Notes: a model not told the origin generated them from the letters alone. 64,000 nt of DNA from Ectocarpus siliculosus (GCA_000310025.1 FN649736.1:1960842-2024841), one strand, 5' to 3'; counted from the stretch's first letter, positions 23,901-35,505 are shown. Program-made: numbers and translations.

Positions 23901-26900
23901 CTTCACTTAGTGCCGTACAGCATTCCATTTCGTCCCTTGAGGGCAGGTGGGGGGGGGAGGCGTCGGGGGGGATTGTCTCGGATACAATTTGGGTTGGTGC
24001 TGCAAGGGCGCATAAATTGTACCTACCCGACAATACTATATTTTGGACCGGGGGATAGGACCCCCCTACCCGACAATACTATATTTTGGACCTCTCTGGG
24101 GGGGGGGGATAGGACCCCCTCCCCAACTCCATACAATTTCCTATTCTAAATCCTTTATAAAGGGGGCACATGTCATGCACGGGGGTAGTTCAATCCACGT
24201 AGCCCATGGCGACCTTGCGGGCACCGCAGCCGCGCTACCGTCCGTAGCAGAGGTGAGAGAAAGTGAGAGTAGTCAGTCTCCAATGGGTAGGGATCCCTAT
24301 GAACGACCCCGTCGACAAGACGGCCCTTCGGCTGTCAGAGCCCCCACCACACGCCAAAAGGTCCCACACCAGAAGAATACGGCTGGTAAAGCCCCCGTAA
24401 CACGCCGTAAGATCTCGCCGGGGGCGCGGGGGGGATTATACAGTAGTACAGACGACGAGTCACTCTCAGACGAGTCGTCAGCGGAGACAGGGGACTCTGT
24501 TGAGGACGAGAGCTCCGAGTCGGAGGAGGATTGGAGGAGGATTTCGAGGAGGAGAGGGCGGCTGGCAGGGAGGGAAAGGAGAAAGAGGAGGAGGAAGGAG
24601 GGGGAGGAGGGGGGGGGTGGGGGAGTGGTGTTTGGTTTTTTNNNNNNNNNNNNNNNNNNNNNNNNNNNNNNNNNNNNNNNNNNNNNNNNNNNNNNNNNNN
24701 NNNNNNNNNNNNNNNNNNNNNNNNNNNNNNNNNNNNNNNNNGCTCGTTCGGGGCGAGGACAAGGGATGGCGAAGGCGCTCGAAGCGAAATAGCTCGAAGA
24801 AATGGCGGTTTAGTCTCGTTGAGGGAGGTGGGGCGGGGGGCTTGGGGGAGTGAATAAGTACATCGCACGGCAAATTGAAGTTGTGTACTGCGTTGCACGT
24901 GGCGATGCCACCGCCGCCGTAGGCTTCATCGACAGCCTCTCTCTAGAATTTTGCCGGCTTGAGTATTAAGCTTGGATTAATGGCCTTTCGACACATGGTG
25001 GTTTTTAGTGTCCTTTGGTTCTGGTGGGTCGCTTGTTTGTGTTATTTCGCCATATTCGCCCAAGGTCAACTGCCGCGGACTTGTCACAGAGGCATCGAGA
25101 AATTCTGGGTTACTTCAGATTGGAGGGCTGTCCTCAAGCACTCTTGAAACTAACCAGAAGTGTCCCCACCGCATCACAACTATCACACGAAGTAGCAACC
25201 TTCTTCCGGCGCCGGATGTACACAACATTTATCACCTCAAACTCATCAAACAACTACATACTCACCTGTGGTAACATTGTCCTTTGTGCAATAATGCGTG
25301 TCGAAAAAAACAGCACACACAAGCACACGCAATCGAGGGGGGGAAAGTCAACAAAGACTAAACAAAAATGTACCACGAAAAAAAACACATTTTTCTTACC
25401 CCCCCCAAATACCATTTTCGGCCTGGAAAGGATATTTCTTTGAGTTCCCCCGGGTAACGTTTTTTTTTAGAGATCCCCCCGGTGTGCTACTGATTTCCCC
25501 ACTTTTCGCAGCATACATGCAGCGCAAAGATCAGTGGGCACATCCTCCGCTCTCCGCAGTACGAGTGCGTAACGGCGTGTTCACACACAGTGCTGCACGG
25601 CTGAAAAAAATAAAAAGTAAGTGTGAGAAAAAAAGCTTCCAACGGGAAAGCGGCCCCCTGTGGAAACCCCTCCGATCAGGCGGCTCGCGGCGCAACAGAC
25701 CTCCACACCCAGCACCGGCTCTAGAGGGCGAACAAGAAGCTAAACTGTCCAGTTTTTAAGAGATTTGTGGTAACACGATGTCAGGGCACAGCAGGGTATG
25801 TTTTATATGTCCAGGTGCACTTGGTAGGGTGAGAAAGTTGGACTTTAGCTAGAGCGAACCACACTGCAGAAGCTCCAAGATCAGGGAGGGAGCTTCACAC
25901 GCGAACCGACCTCTGCGCGAGGTTGGGATCTTGCAGCCTAACTATGCTGCTGACATGTACCTAGGATGCATTGCCACCTAATGCAAAAGGTTTGAGGCGA
26001 TTCGGTGAGGCAGGAGATAAGCATGGTGTGTTCAAAATTCAAATTTCAAGAGAGCCCACGCCGGGGGTCCGAACGCACGCTCTTGCATGTTGCGCATGTA
26101 TGCATGTATATCCACTGGATACACCATCCCCACCCCAAGATACTATGGAAATGCCCGGTACAATCACGGTAGCTCAGGGTCAGACTATCACAACGATTTT
26201 CAGATAATCTGGGTTTCGAGAAGGCAAGTATGACTGTCTTCAAGTTCAAATTAATCTCAGTGCTTTGCCATATACTAGCCGAACATGATGACGCGGGGCG
26301 CTCGGCTACGTACACTCCAGACCGTGCATATACTGCTGTAGATTGAAACACCGCAGTGTTGCAAGTCAGGTCTAGTACTATAGTACGTAGTTCGACAGGT
26401 TTCAGTCGTCACGCTCTCAGGCACATAAGCATGCCCGTACAGAGGATCGGATCTTCTGCACGGCTGTCAAGAGACAACGAAGCGCCCACACCTAGACTAT
26501 GTAGCATACTAGGTGTTCGCTTGCGTAGTAAGCTGTACGTGTCACGTGACATTTTGTGATTTTTGTTGTATAGTCTACTCTGGTATGGTGTTTAATGCGT
26601 GGGATAACCCGGCATAGGTCGAGTTGTTGTTAGATGACCCGTCGGAGAGGTAGGCGGGGCAACCGGGCTTGTGGGATTAACAGCCCCACAGGTCAGACCT
26701 CGGAACCAGCCTGGGAGCTCTGTTACACCCGGAAGCGGAGGTTTGCAGCCAATATGCGACCTTCGCCAGCTTGCGGAAGGCACGCTTCCCCCGCGGACTC
26801 CAGTGGTCGACCACACAGGGGGAGACATAACAAGTGAATGTCCACGGGGTGGGAGCAGGAGAGAGGGCAACCTAACCACCGGCGAGGTGCGCACCCCCAT

Positions 26901-29900
26901 CGCCGCGACAAAGCGCGACGTGAGAGATTCCGGTGCACGCGCCCGACGGACAGGAGGAAAGACCCGGTCAGGAAGGAAACACAGGAGGAGGCTCTCTGTT
27001 AGGGTAACGGGTGGCCTACCTAATCGTGAGAGCAACCTCGCGGAAGAGGATTATTACAAGCAGCAGGGCGAGGCGAGAAGGGAGGCAACGACCCGTATAG
27101 ATCGCGCAAATGTCGAACATGAACGGCGTAGGAGTCAGGACGGGAACCCAACACAAGCCGGTTATCAGCCAAGCAAGCGGATGCGGGTAGTAGACTTTCT
27201 ACCCCCGCGGTGTTATCTGTAGCCAACCAATAGGCAAGAAGTGAAAAAAGGCGTGCGGGAGTATGGAATGCGGATTTGTTAAACACAACCCTGGCACCGA
27301 GTGTAGCAAATGCCCCCGCAATGTAGTCGGGCTGTGACTACCTCCCGGCAATTTCCGGGCTGCCGTTCGGCAAGATGTGGATACTACTCATCCTTTAGCG
27401 TACGGATGGAGGGTTTGTTTGATAAACCGTTGTTCTTCGAGGTGCAGGACGGCACGTGGGCCGTTGATATCGACGGATGCGCAAACATTTTGGCGACCAT
27501 GTATTGCTACAAGGATGAAGCGGCGTTTGGTAGTGCTCATTCAGCTCCAGCCCAGCTGCTCGAAAGCGTCGACGGCGACGTTGAGGACTACGTGAGCTTG
27601 ATCCACTACGCCATCCTCCAACTCCCTAAGAACAAGACGACAACCAACGGTCCGTCTTGTTTTTCTTTGCGCAAGCAGGGAGAACGGGGTAACGCCATCT
27701 TCCCGTACTGCTAGAATGGCCTGAGGGAGATTATGCCGGCGACAGAGGTGGCCGACAAAGGATGGGGCGTCGACCCACGAGGAAAGGGGAGCGAGTCGGA
27801 CAAACTTACAGCCGAGAATCGCGTGCTTTGGCTGTCCGAGTATTCTTACATCGGTCCTGACAGAAAGACAGTCACGCTGGCGTGCGGTTGCAATCCGGAG
27901 ACGGCCCTATGCAACAGGTGCAGGTGCAAGGACAGCAAGTGCTCGCTCGATTGCGGCTGCAGAAGTCGTTGCACCCTACGTCGGGTGCCGTCGGCATCCT
28001 TGCGAACAGGGGGGAGTCTGTGTCCCAGCCTACGGTGGGTGCTCCTCAAACTGGGTCGATCGAGGATACCGCCCGACCCCAACCACCCGTCGAGATTCAA
28101 CCACAGCCATCCTCGCGTGTTGCCAATGCCTTCGCACTCTTTCTCGCCTTGAGGAAGCAGCAGAAATCGCATGGAGTGGAACAGAACGACGGGCAGGCAG
28201 GGACTCCCGAGTCACCTGCGAGCAACGGCATTTCCTCCGGCGACGCCGTGGAATTGAGTAACGCAGAGCTGGAGGACCCCGAGTCGGACGAGAACGGCGA
28301 CGGTTCGGTCGGTGTACTCGAGGATTTTTTCATGAACTGGGATTCGGGTGAATCTGGCTCCAGCAGTGGGGAATCTGACGGGTTGAGCGAGAAGGGCGTC
28401 GACCCGGTGTAGAGTGACGGAGACACAGATGATGGTGTTGCGGATGTCGTTCACGACGCCTGGAACTGAGATTTGGCTACTTCTTCAGGCAGGTGCATGT
28501 AGCAATCTTTGAAGGGTCTTGGCTTGGGGTTGAGGATGTCGTGACGAGCATTCTTTTTGCACGTCAGATCTCCACATCGCAACCAAAGATCTAACACCGG
28601 CGGTGCCTTTCTCGTGCGTGTGATCTGATTTATCTGACCCATGCTTCAATGTCACATTTTGCGCGTCGTTCTTGGCGGTTCAACAGGTCCGTGCTTCACT
28701 TGCCTTCCGTTGGATGCATCGGGCAAACAGGACGACCAGGGGTGGCAGATTATTAGACACAGGGGCAGAAGACGTAGAACAGCCGGCTAGAGTACGCATT
28801 TTCGCGACCATTATTCGTACTGTAGGTGCGCAGGGAGACGGACGGGAGACGCTTCTGTAGTTTCAGCCAGGCTGGGTGTCCGTGGCTTATTAGGATGGTA
28901 TTTTCTTCTTCGTGTTTTATCGGCAACGTGCCTGAAACCTATGGGGACGAGGGCGCGTAGAGCCTGTGCCGTATATACTGACTGTGAATTAGTTCTTTGT
29001 TGTATCATTCGGGCATGATGTTTTGTGACGAACTTTTTGTATCATCTTGGTGTTGCCACATAATAATAGTAGGTGTTCACGCCTCGAGGGGGCTTATTTC
29101 TTGTTGTGAACTCAGTGCTTTCCTCAGCCAAGTGGGCGATCAACACTGGAGGCAGCTGCTGCCCGCTCTCGTGTTTGCTCGTGCTTTTGTTGCAGAGAGG
29201 GTCGAATTATTTCCGAGCTCACGCTCGCTCCCAAGTACTTGCTTGCTCCAGCTTGACCTCTATCTGAGCAATTTAACTTGTGCGGCAAGAAGAGCAGCCC
29301 TCGGTGTTTGATGGGTCGGATGGGCAACTCGGGGCCCCGGAGTTGCGTGTGTTCGTGTGTAGTAAGTATTTCCTCGCTTTTGCGACACACCCAGTGCTAA
29401 GTGCGTAGTGCTATGTGCGTATTCCATACTTGAGTGCGAGTGAGTGTAGTAGGTGGGCCGCCCGTTTCCTGCGTGCGACATCAGATAGCACAACGTTATT
29501 AGTGACCATACTCATTGTTTGTGTAGCTGCCGTGTTATTGTTGCTACTCCGTCCTTCTCATATTTTTTTCTTCGGGATTCAGGAGAGTTATGCTACTGGG
29601 TGAGGGTCCCGAGTCAACAGGCACAAGTAAGTGTGTGCGGTGCAACACAGCAGCAGGAGAGGGGGGCACCCTAACAGCAATTTCAGTTCAAATCTAGCCG
29701 ACGCCATTCAACATTACTGCACCTGTAGTGCATCTTGCAGCATAATTCCAAGTGCGGTACAACCACAAAAGTAGCAGCTAACATTCTCAATGTTTAGTGT
29801 TGTCGGCAGCGTGGCAAAAGATAAGCATGGTGCCTGTATGCGAACGCAAATTTTGAATTTCATCCGTGCCTACCTCTCGATCCTCGGCACTAATCAAGTT

Positions 29901-32900
29901 CAACTCTTGTGCAATATACTTGCTGGCACTCTGTCCGCCTTTCCTCAAATTTGAATGGCGATTGATGCTGTGGTGGGCGCGTTCTCGTGCTTGGACTCTT
30001 TGGCGGGTGCACAGCAGCGTGGTTGCGCCGCCTAGATACGAGTCTCACATTTTTTTAGGGGAGGGGCTGCGGGTTGCGCCGACAAGTTTGAAGCTTGCAG
30101 TGGACGGAATTCGGCAAATCTTGGTTCCCTAGATAGCTATTGGAATAGTCTACTGCTGTAAACCTTTAGCCTTGGGTGGATGTACGCCGGTCGCGCTGCT
30201 CTTTTGTGTAAACCTATATTTTTTGTTCCGCCGCCATCTTTTTTTTTTTTCAGTCGTGCAGCACTGATGCACAAAGGTGCTGATTGTGACCTGAAGGCTC
30301 ATCCAGCGCCTCGTGCTGCCTCCCTCCTCTTCTTTCCCAACTTCTGCATGCTCCTAGACCTGGTCGATTGTGTCTAGAGCGAGAAAAATATGTGTGGTGC
30401 TGGACGTGTGCTGGGCTTGTTTTCTTGTCGCAAAAAAAATAGGAAGAAGATGTTTTGCTTTCCCCCGGGGGGGAGGGGGGGTTCACAAACACAGCAATCT
30501 CCGCCTCATGGGGAACTCTCCGCCGATTACGTATGCCGAACATTACGTATGCCGAACCTTCATTTTATGTGTACTTGTATATGTAGACAGTCCTTTACTC
30601 CACATTTATTTTCACCCGGAAATTCAGCGAACAACTATCATCCTGCTCAAAAATGTTCTCGTTTCAATCCGATCATGGGCTTAATCTTACACGTTTGAGT
30701 AAATAAATATCTTGCACACACAGTAGAAAGTATCAACAAAAGCACGACGAAACTGGGGGATCAGCTCGACCTACCCTGCGTGCATTTTCGATATACAAGT
30801 TATGGGTCGCGCCCCCGCTATATTGAAAGTGAATGCAAGGCAATGATATAGACGTATTAGTATTCTGGCGTAGTGTTGTGACACACCGGGGGAGCGGGCA
30901 CTGCCACAGGCATGCTCCAATTTTACTCCAAATGTACACTGCTCCGACAAGAGCAAAGACGGCTCTCACATAGCAGGTCAAAGTCACGCTCCGGCGATTC
31001 TAGCGATAACACCAAATTGAATCACTAAATACTGCACGCTACACCACAGAGAAAAGTTCGTGCATGGATATATATGCAGAAAACAGAAAAATAAATATTA
31101 TCTCATCATAACACCCACGTCCTTTATGTGTTCGAGGGCGAGGGAGAACGCGTCCCGCAGCTTCAATTCTGCAACCCCGGTGAAACTGGTCGTCGTCGCG
31201 TTGTACAGATTGTCGGAGGTTCCGCCTCGGTTCTCCTTGTGCAGTTCCTGCGAAGCGGAGGGAGGAACGAGAAAAGCCACTCAACCACAAGGTGAAAAGG
31301 CTCCTTATTCACTACTATCATCAGTGCAGGATGCTCAACTGGTGGGGCTTCACCCCGACGTTCGGGCGAAACCGGTCATTGTGTGTCTTGATACGGAAAG
31401 AAAATAGGTATAGGAAGTGTGTACTTTCGGGTGAAATGAACGCTTGAAGGCACGACCACTATTATTATTGGGTGTCAATGTATGTATGTTATTCGGAAGG
31501 ATTCGCAATTGATTGGCAAAACCTTCGCAACGCATCGTATTTGTATCGGCCTTTCTTTCCTTTTTCAAACAGGGCATGCCATCCCAATTATGATTCACTA
31601 AATAAATGTCGCCGGCGTCGTCGACCGTCGATTACTTTTGAAGTATCGTAGGGAACTACATAGGTTTAATATAGGGGTGTTTGATTTAATTAATTATTTT
31701 TGGGTTTGGGGAGTTTAATTACTTGTTTTTGGGTTTGGGGAGTACATATGCAGTATGCGCGGCAATCAAATGCTCCACAGCAGCTCTCTCAACAGGCAGC
31801 GCCAGAAGCTGATTCTTGCTTTCCGAAACACAGCTACTGCTGTAGCCTAGTATTGTGTCGGTGAGAGCTGCAACATATATTCTTAAGCCGCCGGTGAGGC
31901 TAGACGAGCGCGTGGTCTCACGCTTCAACAGCAGGAGGAGCGGGGGACGGTGATCACCAGAGGCAGAATCTTTCACAGATACGATATTTTTTGTTCCGCT
32001 CGGAAGAGAACGACCTGTCGGCCCCGAGGACATGTTGATATATTCACACAGCCGATCATTCGCTTTCTCCCTACCTTGATTACAAGGGTACTTTTTGGGA
32101 AGGACATGGGCAGCAAACGGGGAACTCTAGATTTCATTGAAGTAATCGGATGGGAAGTCTTGTGCCCACAGTGTAGTGTGCACAGGGACGGGAGTAGCCA
32201 CCTTCACAGCGGTAACACAGCGGTAATGGGACTGGAGTGTTAGGGGTGGACGGGACGCAGGTTGTACGGGAGTGCAACTATCGGAGGAGCAAGTGTGAGG
32301 CAGGAATTGGCGGTGGGATGGGAACGGTGTGGGACGGGCAGCATGTATTTCCCCATCCCGTCCCATATTCAACGGGACTCCCACCCCATTGGGTCCCGTC
32401 CCATGGAGGCCCCTGCCAGTAATGCATGCCCCCGGTTGTGACGTTTCGTTTTCGCGGATCCATCCGAGAAAGCAAGGGGAAAATAATGTCTATAACGCCG
32501 CGTACATTACAGCAGTACGGTAGTGGGCAGCCGAAAGTTCTATCGCTTAGCAGAGAGAAAGGAAGAGGTTGAATCTCAGACAGAGTACTGCGTACTTTTC
32601 GTGATGGGAGATGTGTGCAGCAAGGAGTGACCACGCACGCACATATACTAGAGTCTAGACAAAAAAAATCTGTCCGTATGTGGATGCGGAAGAATCAATA
32701 CCTCCATTCCTCCTCTCTCTCACCATCTTGAACCGCTGGAACAATTGTGCATTGTCTGATGACTCCTTATCGCGGAAGCGTCTCTCTGCGTCTCGGCCGA
32801 ATGCTTCAACGCCTTCGTGCTCGAACACCTTCCTTCTCTGTGGGTCAAGTTGGCCTCGGATAAGCAAAGCTGTGGGAGTCTTGCTTCGGACGTCTTCGTC

Positions 32901-33187
32901 GTGCGCGGCAGTGTCCGGCACGCAGACGGTTGTGTCGCTTTGTGGCCCCCTCCAGCTGAATGCCGTGCATGAAGTGCCCAGATCAATTGCGACCACGTAG
33001 TCTTTGGCGCATTATTCATGCAAGAGAAAACGAGTCGTGATGCCCACACACACACGCAGGCGGTGGCGAATGGCGAGAGAAATGAGCTGAAGAGATCCTT
33101 GATACAAATACCACACGTTGAGAAAAATGAATGCACACAACTTACCACACAATGTGGAGCAACAGAGATGATGGACTCACCCCGCAT
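18000..33187 (-). CDS. HSPA12-like Hsp70-family ATPase, 13 exons
   Basis: A complete gene can be joined with every phase agreeing: exons 33181-33187 (ATGCGGG only), 32724-33001, 31119-31247, 22830-22982, 22457-22540, 21989-22135, 21687-21770, 20435-20484, 20114-20213, 19654-19854, 19212-19385, 18765-18899 and 18000-18062, giving about 534 codons. Motifs in order: phosphate-1 loop VVAIDLGTSCTAFSW (residues ~5-19), FKMELH, SWVLTVPA (~155-162), KEPVAACLAL, phosphate-2 loop VVDCGGGTVD (~218-227), WGSTYVDEQF, adenosine loop VVMVGGFAGS (~331-340) and PDLAVVQGAALY. This order and these words match the HSPA12 branch of the actin-like ATPase superfamily (atypical Hsp70s that bind and hydrolyse ATP, clients unknown). 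The C-terminus ends KVEFTIM, and there is no EEVD tail. Exon 7 and the exon 8 donor are the least certain. Intron 3 is 8.1 kb and contains repeats and the N gap. Confidence 0.9.
24020..24110. repeat. ~42-bp tandem duplication
   Basis: The block cctacccgacaatactatat...ggaccgggggataggacccc occurs twice head to tail, the second copy with extra Gs. A possible TATA element (ctttataaagg) lies about 50 bp downstream, at 24152-24162. Confidence 0.75.
24175..24792 (+). CDS. Glu/Ser-rich ORF interrupted by an assembly gap
   Basis: An open frame from an ATG at 24175 (MHGGSSIHVAHGDLAGTAAA) runs through a basic Pro/Arg segment and an acidic Ser/Glu cluster (DESLSDESSAETGDSVEDES) into a Lys/Arg/Glu/Gly run, where 100 Ns begin. 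A TATA-like ctttataaagg lies ~15-20 bp upstream. The disordered basic-acidic composition resembles leaders of retroelement Gag proteins, but no motif proves it. It lies inside an intron of the HSPA12-like gene on the opposite strand. Confidence 0.3.
   Translation: MHGGSSIHVAHGDLAGTAAALPSVAEVRESESSQSPMGRDPYERPRRQDGPSAVRAPTTRQKVPHQKNTAGKAPVTRRKISPGARGGLYSSTDDESLSDESSAETGDSVEDESSESEEDWRRISRRRGRLAGRERRKRRRKEGEEGGGGGVVFGFXXXXXXXXXXXXXXXXXXXXXXXXXXXXXXXXXXARSGRGQGMAKALEAK
24642..24741. other. 100-N assembly gap
   Basis: Exactly 100 Ns within a G/A-rich low-complexity run (gaggaggagggggagg... before, gggcgaggac after). The true length and the join are unknown. Confidence 1.
26671..27222 (+). CDS. 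Unrecognised basic ORF in HSPA12 intron
   Basis: A 183-codon frame: Pro/Gly-rich start (VDHTGGDITSECPRGG), a strongly basic centre (ARARRTGGKTRSGRKHRRRL), then a charged helical end (EEDYYKQQGEARREATTRID) closing with KRMRVVDFLPPRCYL. I recognise no family. Composition suits a nucleic-acid-binding leader of a mobile element. The opposite strand is also open for 147 codons, which lowers confidence. Confidence 0.25.
   Translation: MGLTAPQVRPRNQPGSSVTPGSGGLQPICDLRQLAEGTLPPRTPVVDHTGGDITSECPRGGSRREGNLTTGEVRTPIAATKRDVRDSGARARRTGGKTRSGRKHRRRLSVRVTGGLPNRESNLAEEDYYKQQGEARREATTRIDRANVEHERRRSQDGNPTQAGYQPSKRMRVVDFLPPRCYL
27310..28412 (+). pseudogene. Cys-cluster (CxC-like) protein gene, frame-broken
   Basis: Three consecutive plus-strand frames look like pieces of one gene. 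The first (ATG at 27406, MEGLFDKPLFFEVQDGTWAV) runs to 27714. The second (27733) holds a dense cysteine cluster at about 27,880-27,970: C-x-C-x6-C, then C-x2-C-x-C-x4-C-x3-C-x-C-x3-C. The third frame ends in an acidic Ser/Glu tail (DFFMNWDSGESGSSSG) with a stop at 28412. A frameshift or unrecognised intron separates pieces two and three near 27,975. Cys clusters of this spacing occur in CXC/tesmin-type DNA-binding domains and in proteins linked to large DNA transposons. Which applies here is not decidable from sequence alone. Confidence 0.45.
28451..28642 (-). CDS. Short unrecognised coding-like segment
   Basis: A minus-strand frame reads through VLDLWLRCGDLTCKKNARHD and ends PEEVAKSQFQAS. 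It has balanced amino-acid use and two Cys pairs and lies tail-to-tail with the Cys-cluster relic. An acceptor-like word (gggtcag) sits at its left end in coding sense, so it may be a terminal exon. The product is unknown. Confidence 0.3.
   Translation of the reverse strand: MGQINQITRTRKAPPVLDLWLRCGDLTCKKNARHDILNPKPRPFKDCYMHLPEEVAKSQFQAS
28660..31040. other. Gene-free part of the long intron
   Basis: No motif-bearing frame was found. Short open frames on both strands appear random. The interval contains homopolymer T tracts (30240) and a G-rich run (30462-30481). Confidence 0.4.
31690..31745. repeat. 29-bp tandem duplication
   Basis: The word tttttgggtttggggag, with its flank, occurs twice 29 bp apart (about 31697 and 31726). 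It lies in intron 2 of the HSPA12-like gene. Confidence 0.7.
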
Positions 33188-33189
33188 CG

Positions 33190-33935
33190 TGCAGCGTTTT
33201 CGCGAACGTGAGAACGAGTGAGTCCGAGAGGGCGGGCCCGAGAGAGAGAGATGGAATGGATGTATGTGTGATGTGAGTAAATTTTTGCCCGTCGTTCGGA
33301 GATCGGGGATGCACCACACACCACAAACGAAATTTTGAATTTTTGTAATTTTTCGGGATCTTGTTTTTTTCTGGTGCGACGGATGCTCCGTTCTCGCATG
33401 GTACTGTACACAACTATTTATCTGTATCTTTCTTCTCCGGCCCCCCTCCCCCCTTTCCACTCGCCCGCGACAACAGGGGAAGCACGAAGAAAGCGAGTGA
33501 GCTCACCTCTCCGTGCCCCCTTTCTTCTCGGCTTCCCTTCGGAGGCGAAAATGGGGGTGAGTCCGTGGGTTACGGTTATACCGTACGCCACCAACATACA
33601 TACTCGTACACGACGGTTGCAGCCCGTTATTTTACAGCTTGATATGATGAGTTGACCCACCCAGTTGACCGCGCAGAATATGTTTCGTTCGGTGGTTCCT
33701 ACTCGGCCATACAATAGTGCATCATCATTGCTGTAGGAAATGCTGTTAACCACGCATCTCGTGGTGTGGAGGCTCTCTGTTTGAGTTCTTGATTCCCTGC
33801 GTACGTTGTTCCAAAAAGCTCCTTGCACGCAGCTTGTTGGGTACATCCATAGACCGTAAGTACAACAGCAGTAGTGTTTCGGGTTATCGGACCTCGCGGA
33901 ATTATCGCACCGCTCTGAGAGTTATCGCACCCCCG
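33190..33935. other. Upstream region of the HSPA12-like gene
   Basis: This region should hold the promoter and 5' leader of the minus-strand HSPA12-like gene. I see no clear TATA box or initiator. It contains a GA-rich stretch (33236-33254), a C-rich stretch (33440-33460) and, at 33880-33935, three copies of ttatcg(c/g)acc that abut the foldback element. Confidence 0.4.
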
Positions 33936-33939
33936 GTGC

Positions 33940-34670
33940 GTTAAGGGCGCGGGGGGGATCGCAGTACTTCCTCTTCAAAAAAACAGGAAACGCCTGGAAA
34001 CGCCTGCATATCTCGGTTTTCCAAAGTCTAACTCCAGTACGAAACTACCATCGTAAATTAACCGTCCGCAGCGGTCGCTTGTGTACAATGTTAGTAGCTG
34101 AGGTTGTACCCCTTGCGATACACTACAGACTAGCGGTCCGCGATTTTCCAAACGATCCTTCTATCATCGAGTTCGGTGAGCTACAAGCCAGATTTTTGAA
34201 GCTGCTGTCTGTGCGGTCCAATTTTGAAACGCTTCAAGCACACGGTGAACACGAATCACCGCCTATGTGAGTGTATGGGGCCGCGAACTTCAGCCCAGCT
34301 CTTCCCTCACATATCCAGCTGGTCGCCATTGTCGATTTGAATGCCTAGGGTCATGTATATGCATGTCCAGCCTTTAGGCAAAGGTTCTTGAAGCGTTTCA
34401 AAATTGGACCGCACAGCAGCTTCAACAATCTAGCTTGTAGCTCACCGAACTCGATGATAGAAGGATCGTTTGGAAAATCGCGGACCGCTAGTGTGTAGTG
34501 TATCGCAAGGGGTACACCCTCAGCTACTAACATTGTACACAAGCGACCGCTGCGGACGGTTAATTTACGATGGTAGTTTCGTACTGGAGTTAGACTTTGG
34601 AAAACCGAGATATGCAGGCGTTTCCTGGATTTTTCAGAGGAGGTACTGCGATCCCCCCCGCGCCCTTAAC
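33940..34670. repeat. Long foldback with ~290-bp inverted arms
   Basis: The left arm (33940-34238) and right arm (about 34386-34670) are inverted copies, beginning gttaagggcgcgggggggat and ending with its complement, with a ~147-bp loop. They differ by scattered substitutions and small indels. Each arm is open in the mirrored frame and encodes nearly the same peptide (MCTMLVAE.VPLAIHY, then LAVRDFPNDPSIIEFGELQA). This can be a foldback transposon or a duplicated gene fragment. A transcript would form a long double-stranded RNA. No target-site duplication is obvious. Confidence 0.9.
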
Positions 34671-34689
34671 GTCAAGTCAATGTATTGAC

Positions 34690-35505
34690 GCTTCATGCCT
34701 AAGATTGGCGTGCTGTAGCCGTTGGCTCCGGGGGGCTTTTTCTGTGACGAGCTGGTGAAAGTGACGGGATTTTTCCAGGGTGTGCGGTGAGGTATCTGTA
34801 GCTCATTGTTAATGCTTTTTTCCGTCGCCTGTTTGCACCTTTTTCAATGCTCTAAAAGCTGAGATCGGTGTCATTACATAATAAGCTATATTCGCAGTAG
34901 ACGTGGTAGCTGGGGCCACGCAGGAGGATGCCGATTGGTTGAATTGTTTTTTTTTGTGCGTATCTAAGTTTTGCCTCCAACCCCGTCGCCGTTTGCCATC
35001 GGGGTTGGGTTTTAGTCGCTTGGCAACGACGTTGTAAAACAAGCCGATCGCTTCGACAACCAGGTTACCGCTTTTATTCCTCTTGTTTTTTTGCGGTAAA
35101 CATATTGGTGTCGTGAAGATTATGTTGTGCGAAGTTTAGCGCTCACTCCGCGCAACGGGGATGATCGCACTATGTTGTGTTCAAATTGCCACGCACCCTC
35201 GAGGCAGTTACACAGCAGTGCAATTACAGCCTCAGGAAGTGTAAGCACCAGAAAATAAATTTAGTCATTCGCAGCTGTCATCCGTTAAAAGGAAGTAAGC
35301 ACAAGATGCCGAACACCCTTAGCAGATTGCAGCGCACCCTCCATGCGACTCGCCGAATACCTCACGGCGCTTCGCGCTTGGTGATGTGAGAGCCTGGTCA
35401 GGTGAGAACCCGGCGTGCTCCGTCCCGGTTTTGTAGGGATGCGAGGTCAATGATCAAAGACTACGGCATGCACGACTATGAGTACACTCTCCCTTCCGGT
35501 CGGGG
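34690..35505. other. Gene-free interval
   Basis: No supported gene. The interval lies between the foldback and the first Mutator-type element and contains only short unremarkable frames. Confidence 0.45.

Larger units (their letters stand above)
22983..31118 (-). other. 8.1-kb third intron of the HSPA12-like gene
   Basis: The donor follows codon GAC at 31119 (gac|gtgggt) and the acceptor is ctag before 22982, both phase 0. The interval holds a duplicated T-rich block at 24,025, a Glu/Ser-rich ORF with the N gap, an unknown ORF at 26.7 kb, a Cys-cluster gene relic at 27.4-28.4 kb and otherwise featureless sequence. The other introns of this gene are mostly a few hundred bp (the second is 1.5 kb), so insertion of foreign sequence, or a mis-joined assembly at the gap, is likely. 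Confidence 0.7.

Noticed and set aside
24959-25147. Small secreted protein (MSIKLGLMAFRHMVVFSV...)
   Set aside because: Only a hydrophobic N-terminus, no supporting motif, lies in an intron next to the assembly gap.
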